Assembly (NCBI GenBank): GCA_015523725.1
Contig: WAJV01000101.1
Coordinates: forward strand, 1-44,307
DNA from: Candidatus Geothermarchaeota archaeon
GTDB lineage: Archaea; Thermoproteota; Nitrososphaeria; Geothermarchaeales; JDFR-13
Reading direction: 5' to 3'
DNA: 44,307 bases
The stretch's first letter is position 1. Each line of letters begins with the position of its first letter. The position numbers were made by a program, and so were the translations under genes. Shown here piece by piece: positions 1 to 9,934 of the stretch. The notes under the pieces are model-generated. The model had not been told where the DNA came from. It saw nothing but the letters and a program-made list of their open reading frames with translations, and ran no database searches.

Positions 1-213
1 GGGAATTCCCTTTAACTTGTAATATCCTCCTTTTCCCTTGATTAAGTTATTTAATTCTCTGTGTTCTATGTCTAGGTGTGTCACTTTTGCATATGAATAT
101 CCCTTTAGATGTATGTATATAGTTGGATTATCTAATTCTTTTATTTCTTTATCTCTGTATAAAATGACTTTAGTTTTTTCTATTGCGATTTTTCCTGGTG
201 CGGGGCCCGTCAT
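1..213 (-). CDS. Hypothetical protein, 3' end truncated by window edge (71 codons: MTGPAPGKIAIEKTKVILYRDKEIKELDNPTIYIHLKGYSYAKVTHLDIEHRELNNLIKGKGGYYKLKGIP...)
   Basis: Reverse complement of 213..1 opens with ATG and has no stop to the window edge. The A-rich codon usage matches neighbouring minus-strand genes. It is absent from the ORF track because it lacks a stop. Confidence 0.6.
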   Translation of the reverse strand, partial: MTGPAPGKIAIEKTKVILYRDKEIKELDNPTIYIHLKGYSYAKVTHLDIEHRELNNLIKGKGGYYKLKGIP

Positions 214-241
214 TCCATGTAATAAATAAATTATTATAATT

Positions 242-2002
242 TTATTGTTTTAGATGTTTATTTAGGAAGGTGATTGCTGGATATAATACGTTTATTAGTT
301 GGTCAGTTTTTAGTATTACGTGTCCAATGTCTGGTAGTACATGTAGTTCGAATGTTCTATTCATATCTAGGAGTTTTCTGCAGAATTCTAGGACTGGTTT
401 TAGTGGGGTCCTGGTATCGTTTTGGGGATGTATGATGCAGAGTGGTGCTTTTAGATTTTCTATATAGGTTATTGGTGATCTATCTTTTAATTTATTCATA
501 TTGCCAGCAAATAATATGTTTATAAATTGTCTGAATATTGCATCGCTTAATTTGTAGGATTCTTCCCAGTCGGTTATTCCCGCTCCAGCTACTCCGCATA
601 CCCATAGGTCCGGCTCCTTTGTAGTAGCTAGGAATGTCATGTATCCTCCATAGCTATAGCCCATTATGGCTACCCTTGATGCTAATCCATTATCTACTGC
701 ATATTTCCTTGCATAAATTACATCCATTAGATCTCCTCCACCTGGATCGCCGATATCTAGAAGCCTAAATTCTTCTCCATAGCCTGTTGATCCCCTAAAG
801 TTCGGGGCCACTATATGGAAGCCTGAGGCTACGAGTGAGGTTATGAATGCCCTCCAGTAATCTCCTACGTAGGACCATGGGCCTCCGTGGACGAATATTA
901 TTGTTGGACCTGGTTTTGGGGCATTAGCCTCGAATATAATGCATGGTATCTCTAGTCCATCATAGGATTTATATCTTATTGTCTTTACTTCCCCTAGATT
1001 TACTCTAATTTCTTTGGGTAGATCCTTTCCAATAACTCTCTCCCATTTATCTTTATGTATTCTATAGATTGATTGGGGCTGCTTTAAACTTGAGAAATGC
1101 ATGTATATATAGTCACCGTATACATCTAGTGTACCCGGCGTCCCTTCAGGATGGTTTACTTTGAATCCGTCTATGTAAGCGTATCCCCTGGCCTCCGATA
1201 GTCCTATAAACCATATCTTTTCATCATCGGTTACGCCGAAATCAATGTAATCTGTTATTTTAAGTTTTTTATAGTCGTCTCCTTTTAGATTGGGTTCCTC
1301 GATACTTTCTTTCTTCGGGTCATATAAGTATAGTTTCTTATTGCCCTCGAAGTTTGAGGCGAATAATACCTTATCTTTATACAGTTTTGGCATTTCATTT
1401 ACAGATCCTTCTTTCGGAGTGTATATTATTTCTTCATTGGTTAAGTGGTTGTATATAAATATTTCATATGATTTGGGGTTTCCGTGTAGGTTTCCGAAGC
1501 CAACTGTTATCCGGCTATCTGTATCGGTTACGAAGAGGAATTTATCGGTGCTTAGAAGTTTTGTGGCTTTCTCACCTGGATGGGCTAAATATAGTCCAAT
1601 ATCTTTCTCGGTGCTGCCGGAGTATATGATGAAGTTATCTTTAACTGCTAGTCCAAATATTCTTAGTGGCTCCATATCGAATGCCTGTGTTTCCTTTCCG
1701 TCATCGAGTTCAGTCATGAAAACCCTGTGTTTCTCCCTCCCTTTTGTTACGTCTCTTGTGTAGAAGACTACCTTATCTTCCTTATGGGGTTTGGCGACCT
1801 CGAATACTCCTCCATGGGTTATTCTCCTCTTTTCCCCGCCATCTAGGTTACTTATCCATAGGTCGAGAACCTCTTCTTCATTGGATAGGTATATAAGTTT
1901 TTCCCTAGCTATTCCGACTAGATAATATAGTGGGTGTCTTGCTATAGTCTCTATTGTTTTTAGGGTCTGATATAGATTCTTCATAAAAAAGATATTAGTC
2001 AA
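242..2002 (-). CDS. S9 family prolyl oligopeptidase-like serine peptidase (dipeptidyl aminopeptidase/acylaminoacyl peptidase)
   Basis: 586 aa; N-terminal beta-propeller-like region; C-terminal alpha/beta hydrolase with HGGPW, GYSYGGYM nucleophile motif and catalytic His in DIGHV. Confidence 0.92.
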   Translation of the reverse strand: MTNIFFMKNLYQTLKTIETIARHPLYYLVGIAREKLIYLSNEEEVLDLWISNLDGGEKRRITHGGVFEVAKPHKEDKVVFYTRDVTKGREKHRVFMTELDDGKETQAFDMEPLRIFGLAVKDNFIIYSGSTEKDIGLYLAHPGEKATKLLSTDKFLFVTDTDSRITVGFGNLHGNPKSYEIFIYNHLTNEEIIYTPKEGSVNEMPKLYKDKVLFASNFEGNKKLYLYDPKKESIEEPNLKGDDYKKLKITDYIDFGVTDDEKIWFIGLSEARGYAYIDGFKVNHPEGTPGTLDVYGDYIYMHFSSLKQPQSIYRIHKDKWERVIGKDLPKEIRVNLGEVKTIRYKSYDGLEIPCIIFEANAPKPGPTIIFVHGGPWSYVGDYWRAFITSLVASGFHIVAPNFRGSTGYGEEFRLLDIGDPGGGDLMDVIYARKYAVDNGLASRVAIMGYSYGGYMTFLATTKEPDLWVCGVAGAGITDWEESYKLSDAIFRQFINILFAGNMNKLKDRSPITYIENLKAPLCIIHPQNDTRTPLKPVLEFCRKLLDMNRTFELHVLPDIGHVILKTDQLINVLYPAITFLNKHLKQ

Positions 2003-2113
2003 ATGTTATGTTAAATTTTTATGTTTTTAACTTGTTTTACTCCTTATGTAGCATTACTTGTTAATAATTATGTGTTTTTGCTGGTGTAAATAACTATTTA
2101 TTTCAATTTTTAT

Positions 2114-2926
2114 TTGATTAATTTTGTTATGGAATCCAAGAAAAATTTATATCCGATACTTATTGGGAGTCCGAAGGATATTAGTATTACTGATCCCTCG
2201 ATATTTGTTGAGTATAATTTGGGGAGGCTGGGGGTTGATAGGAGCATTCTTCCCGATAGGTATATATTGACATTCAGGTATACTGATGCTCTCAATGTAT
2301 TACGTAATAATTTTGATTTAACTGTAATTGAGTTGGCCGACTCTCCATTATATGTATTTGATTATAAGGGTGTACGGATTGGGTTTAGATATATGGGAAT
2401 TGGGGCCCCGGCTGCTGGCTTGGTTTTGGAGGGTTCTATAGCTCTTGGAGGAAAATATTTTGTCTTCTTTGGGGGTGTTGGTGTGCTTCTACGGAATATA
2501 AGGAAGTGGGAGTTTATCATACCGAGTAGAGCAATTAGGGATGAAGGAACTTCTTTCCATTATTTGGAACCCAGTTTCTATGCATATCCATCTAAGATGA
2601 TTAATAGGGTGTTGATGAGCGTCTTGTCTAGATATGGTGTTAAGTATCGTGTAGGGGGTGTATGGACAACTGATGCACCATATAGGGAGACATTCTATAA
2701 ACGTGATTTTTTCCTTAAGAGGGGTGCTATATGTGTGGATATGGAGGCTGCAGCATTATTTGCTATTGCAAAGTATAGGGGGGTTAATATCGGAGGGATT
2801 TTTTATGCTGTGGATTTAGTAGGGGATGAGTGGGATCTTAGGGCGGAGGAAGATCATGAGGTTAAGAGGTTCAATGTTGTTGAGAGGCTTATTAGTTACT
2901 CGGTTGAGGCTCTTTCTTCTCTATAA
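2114..2926 (+). CDS. Nucleoside phosphorylase (PNP/uridine phosphorylase family)
   Basis: 270 aa; GxGxPAA-like motif (MGIGAPAAGLVLEG), GAICVDMEAAALFAIAKYRGV typical of the PNP/UDP family. Confidence 0.85.
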   Translation: MINFVMESKKNLYPILIGSPKDISITDPSIFVEYNLGRLGVDRSILPDRYILTFRYTDALNVLRNNFDLTVIELADSPLYVFDYKGVRIGFRYMGIGAPAAGLVLEGSIALGGKYFVFFGGVGVLLRNIRKWEFIIPSRAIRDEGTSFHYLEPSFYAYPSKMINRVLMSVLSRYGVKYRVGGVWTTDAPYRETFYKRDFFLKRGAICVDMEAAALFAIAKYRGVNIGGIFYAVDLVGDEWDLRAEEDHEVKRFNVVERLISYSVEALSSL

Positions 2927-2946
2927 ACCGATATTTATCCCTGTTT

Positions 2947-5100
2947 TCAGATCCTTATTTCATTTTTGCCTGGTTTAATTAACCTTTCTTTACTATATAT
3001 TTCTAGAGATATTGTTTCTTTGCTTTGGTTATCTATGATGGCTATACCAAGTTCTTTATCTATCTCAATATCTAATTGTATCTCTCCCATTTTTAGTCTA
3101 TTTATTTTTAGTTTACTCCATTCAATGGGTAGCTTGGGTGAGAGTTTTATCTTTTTATTTATTGCGTCTAGATTGATGCCTAGCATTCCCTCCAGTAATG
3201 CTTGTATATATAGTGTTATTGACCATGCCTGAAGTATACATGAATATTGGGGTTTCTCTCTATCGCCTCTATATACCTCTGCATACATTCCACCCTCTTT
3301 TATAATTTGTCTAGCCATTAATTCTATGAGTTCGTGCCCCTTTTGTATCCTGCCATACTTATATTCGGCTAATGCGAGCCAACCGGTGACTAGTGGCCAA
3401 ACCATCCCGTTATGATATTTTTCTGGACTGTATTTCCTGTCTCTCGATGATAGTGTTCTCAATCCCCACTCGGTCAACATATCGGGTTGCTCTAGTCTTT
3501 TTAATGATTTGAGGGCCTTCTCCCTAGGTATGGTTAGGTGGATTAGTGCTATTAATGCATTTGGTCTAATAGATTCATCTTTGGACCCATCTTCAGTTAT
3601 CCGATCATAGAAATATTCTGTGTTTGGATTCCAGTAATCATTGATGATATTATTCTTTATTTTTGAACTAATTTCCCTCCATTTTCTAGACAATTCTATT
3701 TTACCGTTTAACTCAGCTAACTCGGCTGCTTTATCTAGGGCAGCCGCCCATAGGGCCTGTATCTCTATGGGTTTTATACCTCTATATATTGTGTCCATCC
3801 ATGTCGTATCTATAAAAAAGTATTTTGCCGGTTCTTCTAGTATATGTTCGATTAATCCATCTCCGTCAATGTCTTTCCTATATCCCCAAGTAATCATGTT
3901 GAGTAGGTTTCTCCACCTCTTCTTTGCATAGGCTTTATCGGCTGTTGCGAATGTATATAAATGTATTAGTATTGGATAGTATAGGGTTGAGTCGGCTGCA
4001 CCATAATAGAATAGTGTCTTATATCCATAGTGCATTAATATTTCTCCTTTTTTTCCACCGAGTATTTCATAATCATCTCTGGCTTGATATTTTAGGAAGG
4101 TGTCAATGTATTTTTTAGCGTATTCGTGATCCCCTATAAGTATTAGGGCTGGTATAATCCAAGCAGCATCTCTACTCCAATATCTGGCGAACCACGGGTA
4201 TCCAGCCACTATCCCTTCTTCTGGCTGTCGTGACCTAAGTGTATATAGGGCTGCCTTGGCTAAAGTAAATGCTTTATTAATGTTTTCTGATGGGGTTTCT
4301 ATATTAATAGTATTGTTTATATACTTCTCATATTCCTCTATATTTCTCCTTAAAATCTCTCCAGATTTTCTCAATCCTTCCTCAGCATAATTTTTTACGG
4401 TCTTGTATCCTTTATCTGAGGATGCTATCGATATTGTAATATTTTTCTTATTTCCTTTTATGGAGTGTATATCCCATGTGAATAGGGTGGGAACTGTTTT
4501 ATTTGGTGCTGCGGTGGGGAGTTTCTTTATTTTTTCGATAATATCTTTTGAAACATCGCCTATTATGTATTTAGTGGGGGGTGGACTGCTTTTACATATT
4601 GTATGCCATTCATCCGTCCTCATTATTAGTGTTTCGTTTTTATATTTTATGTTGATGTTTTCTGGCAATATTCCATCGTATTCTAATGGGCCTCCCCATG
4701 ACTCTATGTATAGATTGATTTCCGTAGATTTATTGTTTCTTATAGGTTGCTGAATGTTTAAGTTGATTATCGCTATAGGTTTTTCTCTTGCAGTATATAT
4801 GGTTGATGTTATTTTAAATCCATTTATTTTGTGGTGTGTTTCGATGTGGCTTCCGTAGTAGATGCTTTTATAGGTGTAGTCGCCTAGTCTCTTAAATTCA
4901 TTTACTGTATATAGAGTTGGGATTATTGGCCCTGTGGCTCTTATTGGGGGTGTATAGAATCCTCCGAAGTCTATTGTTGGACCGTATCTGCTCCATGGAG
5001 TCGATAATTCACCTCCTCTAGATGCTACTATGAAACCTTTTTCTCCACCAAGTATTACTGGATATTTCCAATTACTATTATATACAATTAATGGTTCCAT
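2947..5100 (-). CDS. Glycogen-debranching/amylo-alpha-1,6-glucosidase-type (alpha/alpha)6 glycoside hydrolase
   Basis: 717 aa; GYPWFARYWSRDAAWIIPAL, DIDGDGLIEH, NGMVWPLVTGWLALAEY; distal beta domain. Confidence 0.8.
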   Translation of the reverse strand: MEPLIVYNSNWKYPVILGGEKGFIVASRGGELSTPWSRYGPTIDFGGFYTPPIRATGPIIPTLYTVNEFKRLGDYTYKSIYYGSHIETHHKINGFKITSTIYTAREKPIAIINLNIQQPIRNNKSTEINLYIESWGGPLEYDGILPENINIKYKNETLIMRTDEWHTICKSSPPPTKYIIGDVSKDIIEKIKKLPTAAPNKTVPTLFTWDIHSIKGNKKNITISIASSDKGYKTVKNYAEEGLRKSGEILRRNIEEYEKYINNTINIETPSENINKAFTLAKAALYTLRSRQPEEGIVAGYPWFARYWSRDAAWIIPALILIGDHEYAKKYIDTFLKYQARDDYEILGGKKGEILMHYGYKTLFYYGAADSTLYYPILIHLYTFATADKAYAKKRWRNLLNMITWGYRKDIDGDGLIEHILEEPAKYFFIDTTWMDTIYRGIKPIEIQALWAAALDKAAELAELNGKIELSRKWREISSKIKNNIINDYWNPNTEYFYDRITEDGSKDESIRPNALIALIHLTIPREKALKSLKRLEQPDMLTEWGLRTLSSRDRKYSPEKYHNGMVWPLVTGWLALAEYKYGRIQKGHELIELMARQIIKEGGMYAEVYRGDREKPQYSCILQAWSITLYIQALLEGMLGINLDAINKKIKLSPKLPIEWSKLKINRLKMGEIQLDIEIDKELGIAIIDNQSKETISLEIYSKERLIKPGKNEIRI

Positions 5101-5102
5101 AA

Positions 5103-5552
5103 TTAATCCCTTAATTCATCGGTGAATATGAGGTCCATGGAGGTGTCGAAGCCGATTATCCTTGCATTAAGTATTTTTATTTCATGTTTCCCTCTCTTTA
5201 ACCCTCTTTCTTTAAATACTATGACTTCTATTGATTCGCCTGGAATTAGGGGGAGTGGATTCTCATCTGTCCATTCATTCATCTTTATTAATTCATCGCC
5301 TTTTTTAATCAATGCTTTACTCGGGTTTATTTTCATGTCATCTACAATTATTGTTGGTCTTTTATAGTATGCACTGTAGAGTGGGTTCTTTATCTTGAAG
5401 CTAAAGCTATCTGTTATTCCGTCTCCATCGATATCGAGATTTCTTAGGCTATTTTTCTGGAAAATATTGTCTTTAATCCATTTTTCATATTTAGATAAAT
5501 ATAATAATCTACTTAGTCCGAATTGGGTTATTAGTTTAATGAGTTTGATCAT
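5103..5552 (-). CDS. Small DUF6379-like protein (resembles C-glycoside deglycosidase beta-subunit family)
   Basis: 149 aa; FSFKIKNPLYSAYYKRPTIIVDDMKINP...LIPGESIEVIVFKERGLKRGKHEIKI resembles the 'xxLPYYRGLPLS..DxEVxVDG...LxPGxHEVEV' pattern of DUF6379, recalled from memory; DIDGDG motif; 2-nt gap to downstream glycosidase. Confidence 0.55.
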   Translation of the reverse strand: MIKLIKLITQFGLSRLLYLSKYEKWIKDNIFQKNSLRNLDIDGDGITDSFSFKIKNPLYSAYYKRPTIIVDDMKINPSKALIKKGDELIKMNEWTDENPLPLIPGESIEVIVFKERGLKRGKHEIKILNARIIGFDTSMDLIFTDELRD

Positions 5553-5556
5553 TTGA

Positions 5557-7149
5557 TCACCTCTTATTAAGACTATATTTGCTTAGTAATTCAGGGTTTA
5601 CATAATTTTCTTCGATAATTTGTTTGTATATTTTTACGCTGGGTCTCGGTATTCTCTCTTTAGTCTTTAGGTCTACGTAATATAGGCCGAACTTCATCTT
5701 GAATCCATGGCTCCATTCATAATTATCTGTTAGGGCCCAGTGTAGGTATCCAAAGATTTTTTTGTTTCCGTCTTCTATTATATCGTCGAGTGTTTTTAGG
5801 TGGGTTACTAAGAATTGTGCCCTATATTTATCTTCTGCATCGGCTAATCCATTCTCAGTTATTAAGATTGGTTTATTATATTTGGATGCTATATCAATAA
5901 CTTGTTTTAGTCCCTGTGGATATATTTCCCAGCCTATGTCGGTGACTGGATATCCATCCAGCGACACTTGCTGATTTAGTTCCCCGGCTGTGAAGCCATA
6001 TCCCGGTATTACATAGAAGAAGGCCGGTAAACCTGTGGTTATTTTGGCTAGTAGTTTATTTCCACCTTTTACAACTACTCTGCAGTAATAATTTATGCCG
6101 AGCCAGTCGAGGTGGTTGGCCAGTCTAGGTATATGTTCATCCCTATCCACCTCTCCATTAAAGTTTTTGTCTAGCCAACCCTTTGTTATAGCATCTAATA
6201 TTAATGTGTTGTGTATATGGCTTAGGAATTTCGCTGTCATTATATCTATCTCTTTATCTTTTCTATATGGCTGTATAGGCATCATGTTGTGTATTATGCC
6301 TATGAGTGGCTTCTTATTACTATCTCTCGATACTCTACACCATTTTTTTATCGCTTCATATGCATTTACATGTGCATAAATCATGTTTATTATGGCTTTA
6401 GCGAATGCCGAGTTTCTAAGTCTAGGTGGGAATCCCATGTCTCTATGATAGGGTGGGAATGTCTCCATTTTTAGGTACCCTGCTTCCGCAACTATTATAG
6501 GTTCATTAAGGGTTGCCCACATATCTACTAAGTCTCCGAGTGTATGGGCTATATATGCTGCATATTTTGTGAATTCAATAACTATATTGTTATCTAACCA
6601 GCCTAGTGGCCCATCTCTTAGCTTTGTATCCCTTGCTTTTATTGGGTCGTGTATCCAGAGTGGTAGTGTGAAGTGGTTTAGGCATACTATGATATTAAAC
6701 CCTTTGTTCTTTAGGTCCATGATTATTTTTCTATAGTGTTTGAGAGCTTCTTTATTGGCTATTTTGTCGAGTTCCTGGATATCTTTATCATCTATTTTTA
6801 CCTTATCTACTCTCCCATCTTTATCCCAATCTACATCTACTTCTATTTTATTAGTGGGATTTGGAAATATTCTACTCCACTCGACACCTATTCTAAATGT
6901 ATTTAACCCAATTTCTTTAGCTATTTTATGATCTAATGAGTATTTTGAGAAGTAGTCTATTCCATTTTCAGGTAGGTCTCCACTCACTAATTTATTCCTT
7001 ATATTATAGTCATCGTGGACCCATTTGTACCAATCCGTATTTTGGTCTATGTATTTTCCGTCTGGGTCGCCCATCTCGAACTGGAACCCACTTTCACTAA
7101 CTCCCCACCAAAAATCTTCCGGAAACATATTCCACAGCCCCTTAACCAA
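5557..7149 (-). CDS. GH1 beta-glycosidase, LacS-like
   Basis: 530 aa; acid/base motif TLNEP, nucleophile motif ITENG, FRIGVEWSRIFP, LHWALTDNYEW; close to Sulfolobus LacS by eye. Confidence 0.93.
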   Translation of the reverse strand: MVKGLWNMFPEDFWWGVSESGFQFEMGDPDGKYIDQNTDWYKWVHDDYNIRNKLVSGDLPENGIDYFSKYSLDHKIAKEIGLNTFRIGVEWSRIFPNPTNKIEVDVDWDKDGRVDKVKIDDKDIQELDKIANKEALKHYRKIIMDLKNKGFNIIVCLNHFTLPLWIHDPIKARDTKLRDGPLGWLDNNIVIEFTKYAAYIAHTLGDLVDMWATLNEPIIVAEAGYLKMETFPPYHRDMGFPPRLRNSAFAKAIINMIYAHVNAYEAIKKWCRVSRDSNKKPLIGIIHNMMPIQPYRKDKEIDIMTAKFLSHIHNTLILDAITKGWLDKNFNGEVDRDEHIPRLANHLDWLGINYYCRVVVKGGNKLLAKITTGLPAFFYVIPGYGFTAGELNQQVSLDGYPVTDIGWEIYPQGLKQVIDIASKYNKPILITENGLADAEDKYRAQFLVTHLKTLDDIIEDGNKKIFGYLHWALTDNYEWSHGFKMKFGLYYVDLKTKERIPRPSVKIYKQIIEENYVNPELLSKYSLNKR

Positions 7150-8454
7150 TTAGATTAGTTTATTCTTTAGTTTCTCAAAATATTCTCCTTTTATTGGGTG
7201 TAGTAATAGGGCTATGATCCCGAATATCATCGCTATAGCCGGAACTACACCCATTAAAATCCTTATACCTAGTATTGCTGAGGCGGGTTGAGTTTCTAGG
7301 TTTGGATTATATCCATAAAATCCCAATACACTGCTTATTGTTACTCCCTGTAGAATGGTCGATAATCTTATAACGAATCCGTGTATTCCGAAGTATAGTC
7401 CCTCTCTCCTCTCACCTGTTTTTATCTCGTCTTCGTCTATTACATAAGATATTAGCACATCTGGGGCTACTATTAATCCACCTAGTCCGATTCCGGCGAG
7501 CACTATTGTTATCAATACCAATGTCCAGTCTGGATTTATTAATAGGAAGAGTGGATATGCAAATATTCCCCATATACATGATGCTATGGCTGCTTTTAAG
7601 GGAGTGATTTTAGCTTGCAGTTTGGACCATGGATAGAATACTATTATACTTGTTAGTACTGTTAGGAATAGTATTAGTGATAATTCATTCTCACTCCATC
7701 CAAATACATATTTGTTATAGAATGGTACAACTGCTGTCAGCATGTCGGTTGTGAATTGTGCTGTTAGACTGAATGCTGCAAATGTGATGAATGATTTATT
7801 GATTAGTGAGTATTTGAGTCCCTCTATAAATCCAATACTCTCTCGCTTGGGTTGATATATCTCTTTGCATCCAATTAGTGATATTAGGAAGGTGGTTATG
7901 GTTAGTAATCCAGATACTATGCCCAGGGTGTTCCATCCATAAGTACTATATATTAATGGAGCCGATGCTAATCCCACTATCGTACCAATCATTACGAATA
8001 TGTTTCTTAGAGTGTTTGCCGTTGTTCTTTCCTCTATTGTCTGGAACATTTCTGGAAATAATGCTGTCCAATTTAAAACAACTATTGTGTAGAATGTGTC
8101 GAATAGGACTATAATTATTAGGAAGTAAGCGAATAAAAGGGTTGCTTCTTTAAATGGTGGTGTCCATATTAACCAACTAATTATTCCTAGGGGTGTTGTA
8201 AATATTAATATCCATGGATATCTTCTTCCCCACCTGCTCCTCGTTTTATCTGAGTAGTATCCAAATAATGGATCGTTTATAGCATTCCATATGCTAAATA
8301 ATACTATTCCAATCGTGTAGTATATTAGGGGGAGTTTCATTATATCTATATAGAAGTATGTTATAAAGCCGCTGAATATTACATAGGGTATTGTGGATCC
8401 GAATCCCCCCACGCTCCATATTAGCCTTTTATCGAATATTGGTTTATCCATCAA
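7150..8454 (-). CDS. GPH-family (MelB-like) sugar:cation symporter
   Basis: 434 aa; about 12 TM; NDPLFGYYSDKTRSRWGRRYPWI is the GPH/MelB loop 2-3 motif. Confidence 0.9.
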   Translation of the reverse strand: MMDKPIFDKRLIWSVGGFGSTIPYVIFSGFITYFYIDIMKLPLIYYTIGIVLFSIWNAINDPLFGYYSDKTRSRWGRRYPWILIFTTPLGIISWLIWTPPFKEATLLFAYFLIIIVLFDTFYTIVVLNWTALFPEMFQTIEERTTANTLRNIFVMIGTIVGLASAPLIYSTYGWNTLGIVSGLLTITTFLISLIGCKEIYQPKRESIGFIEGLKYSLINKSFITFAAFSLTAQFTTDMLTAVVPFYNKYVFGWSENELSLILFLTVLTSIIVFYPWSKLQAKITPLKAAIASCIWGIFAYPLFLLINPDWTLVLITIVLAGIGLGGLIVAPDVLISYVIDEDEIKTGERREGLYFGIHGFVIRLSTILQGVTISSVLGFYGYNPNLETQPASAILGIRILMGVVPAIAMIFGIIALLLHPIKGEYFEKLKNKLI

Positions 8455-8499
8455 ATAATATTTTATATGGATACTGTGTATAATTATGTAATTCTATTT

Positions 8500-9726
8500 T
8501 TATCCAATATCGATCTTTCTTCCATACATGATTCTAGGCAGCAGTCTTGCTATTATATATCTTTGGATTTCACTGGTTCCTTCATAGATAGTGGTTATTA
8601 TAGAGTCCCTTAAATATCTCTCTATACCTGTTTCGAAGTCGACTCCCACTCCTCCATGGATTTGTACGGCTTGTCTAGAGCAGTATTCAGCTGTTTCTGT
8701 GGCGAATGCTTTTGCCGCGCTCCCAGCTAGAGCTACTTCTGGGAGGGATTTATCGGGATTTTGTAGTTGTTTCTCGCTTATTTTCGCTGCCCAGTATGTT
8801 AATAGCCTAGCTGCTTGTAGTCTCATGAACATCTCTGATATTTTGAATGAGACTCCCTCTAATTGGTATATCTTTTTGCCGAAGGCCTCCCTATTTATCG
8901 AATATTCAAAGGCCTTTTCGAAGGCTGCTTGGGCTATTCCAACAGCTTGGGCTGCAATATTTATTCTAGTGAAGTTTAATAGGGTCATTGTGTAGTAGTA
9001 TCCCATACCCTCTTCTCCTATTAAATTATCGGAAGGAACCCTGGCATCATTGAAGATTAGTTCATAGGGTCTGTCTCCACGCATACCAAGTACATTTAGT
9101 TTTGAGCCGACTTTTAATCCCGGAGTATCTTTATCTACAATAAATAATGACATTCCTTCATGCATTCTGTTTCTATTAGGTGGTGATGTTCTAGCCAATA
9201 CTATTATATATTTGGCATATTCTACTGTACTAATGAAGATCTTTCTTCCATTTAGAATGTAGTAATCACCTTTTTTCTCTGCATGGGTTTGGATTCCGGC
9301 CACCCAGCTTCCAGCTTGAGGCTCTGTATACGCCCCGGCCGCCGCTTTTCCATTTGCTATACTTGGTAAGTACTTTCTCCTCTGATCTTCAGTTCCCCAT
9401 AGGAGTAAGGCTAGTATTGGAAAGTCTGTTGTGTCGATGATTACCCCTATAGATGGGATTTTTCTACTTATTTCCTCTATTACAATCATTTTTGATATTT
9501 GGTCTCCGCCTTGACCACCATATTTTTCGGGGATTCCTATGCTGAATACCCCCATATTCGCTAGCTCATTGTAAATTTCTTGAGGAAGCTTATCTTTTAT
9601 CTCTATCTCTTTCCATAGTGGAGCCAGTTTTTCCTCTGCATATTTTCTCATTGTTTTCCTTAGGATCTCGTGCTCCGGCGTGATTGAAACATTATATATC
9701 TCTATCGAGTTGAATGGACTTACCAT
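8500..9726 (-). CDS. Acyl-CoA dehydrogenase
   Basis: 408 aa; GAYTEPQAGSW, REAFGKKIYQLEGVSFKISEM, QIHGGVGVDFETGIERYLRD, TIYEGTSEIQR. Confidence 0.95.
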   Translation of the reverse strand: MVSPFNSIEIYNVSITPEHEILRKTMRKYAEEKLAPLWKEIEIKDKLPQEIYNELANMGVFSIGIPEKYGGQGGDQISKMIVIEEISRKIPSIGVIIDTTDFPILALLLWGTEDQRRKYLPSIANGKAAAGAYTEPQAGSWVAGIQTHAEKKGDYYILNGRKIFISTVEYAKYIIVLARTSPPNRNRMHEGMSLFIVDKDTPGLKVGSKLNVLGMRGDRPYELIFNDARVPSDNLIGEEGMGYYYTMTLLNFTRINIAAQAVGIAQAAFEKAFEYSINREAFGKKIYQLEGVSFKISEMFMRLQAARLLTYWAAKISEKQLQNPDKSLPEVALAGSAAKAFATETAEYCSRQAVQIHGGVGVDFETGIERYLRDSIITTIYEGTSEIQRYIIARLLPRIMYGRKIDIG

Positions 9727-9934
9727 ATATTTATCACCTTTAAATTTTATATTCCTCTGTCTATTGAATTAAGGATTTTGCGGTCTTCGGTTTATGGAGA
9801 GCTAAGAAAATTGTTTTTACTTATATCTAACTATTTATATTTTAATTAAAAAATTGGATACTTATTATATATCCAACTTATATATTTCTGCTATCATTTA
9901 TTATCAAGCTGTTTTATGCTGGTGTTGATATGAT

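Noticed and set aside
38-229. 63-aa plus-strand ORF in the track
   Set aside because: Antisense to an uninterrupted minus-strand frame (1..213) with the codon style of real minus genes; no domain signal.
1290-1763. 157-aa plus-strand ORF inside the S9 peptidase
   Set aside because: Antisense shadow ORF, rich in S/F/L as expected for the complement of an A-rich gene; the minus-strand frame has clear peptidase motifs.
8591-8995. 134-aa plus-strand ORF
   Set aside because: Antisense to a well-supported acyl-CoA dehydrogenase; no recognisable domain.
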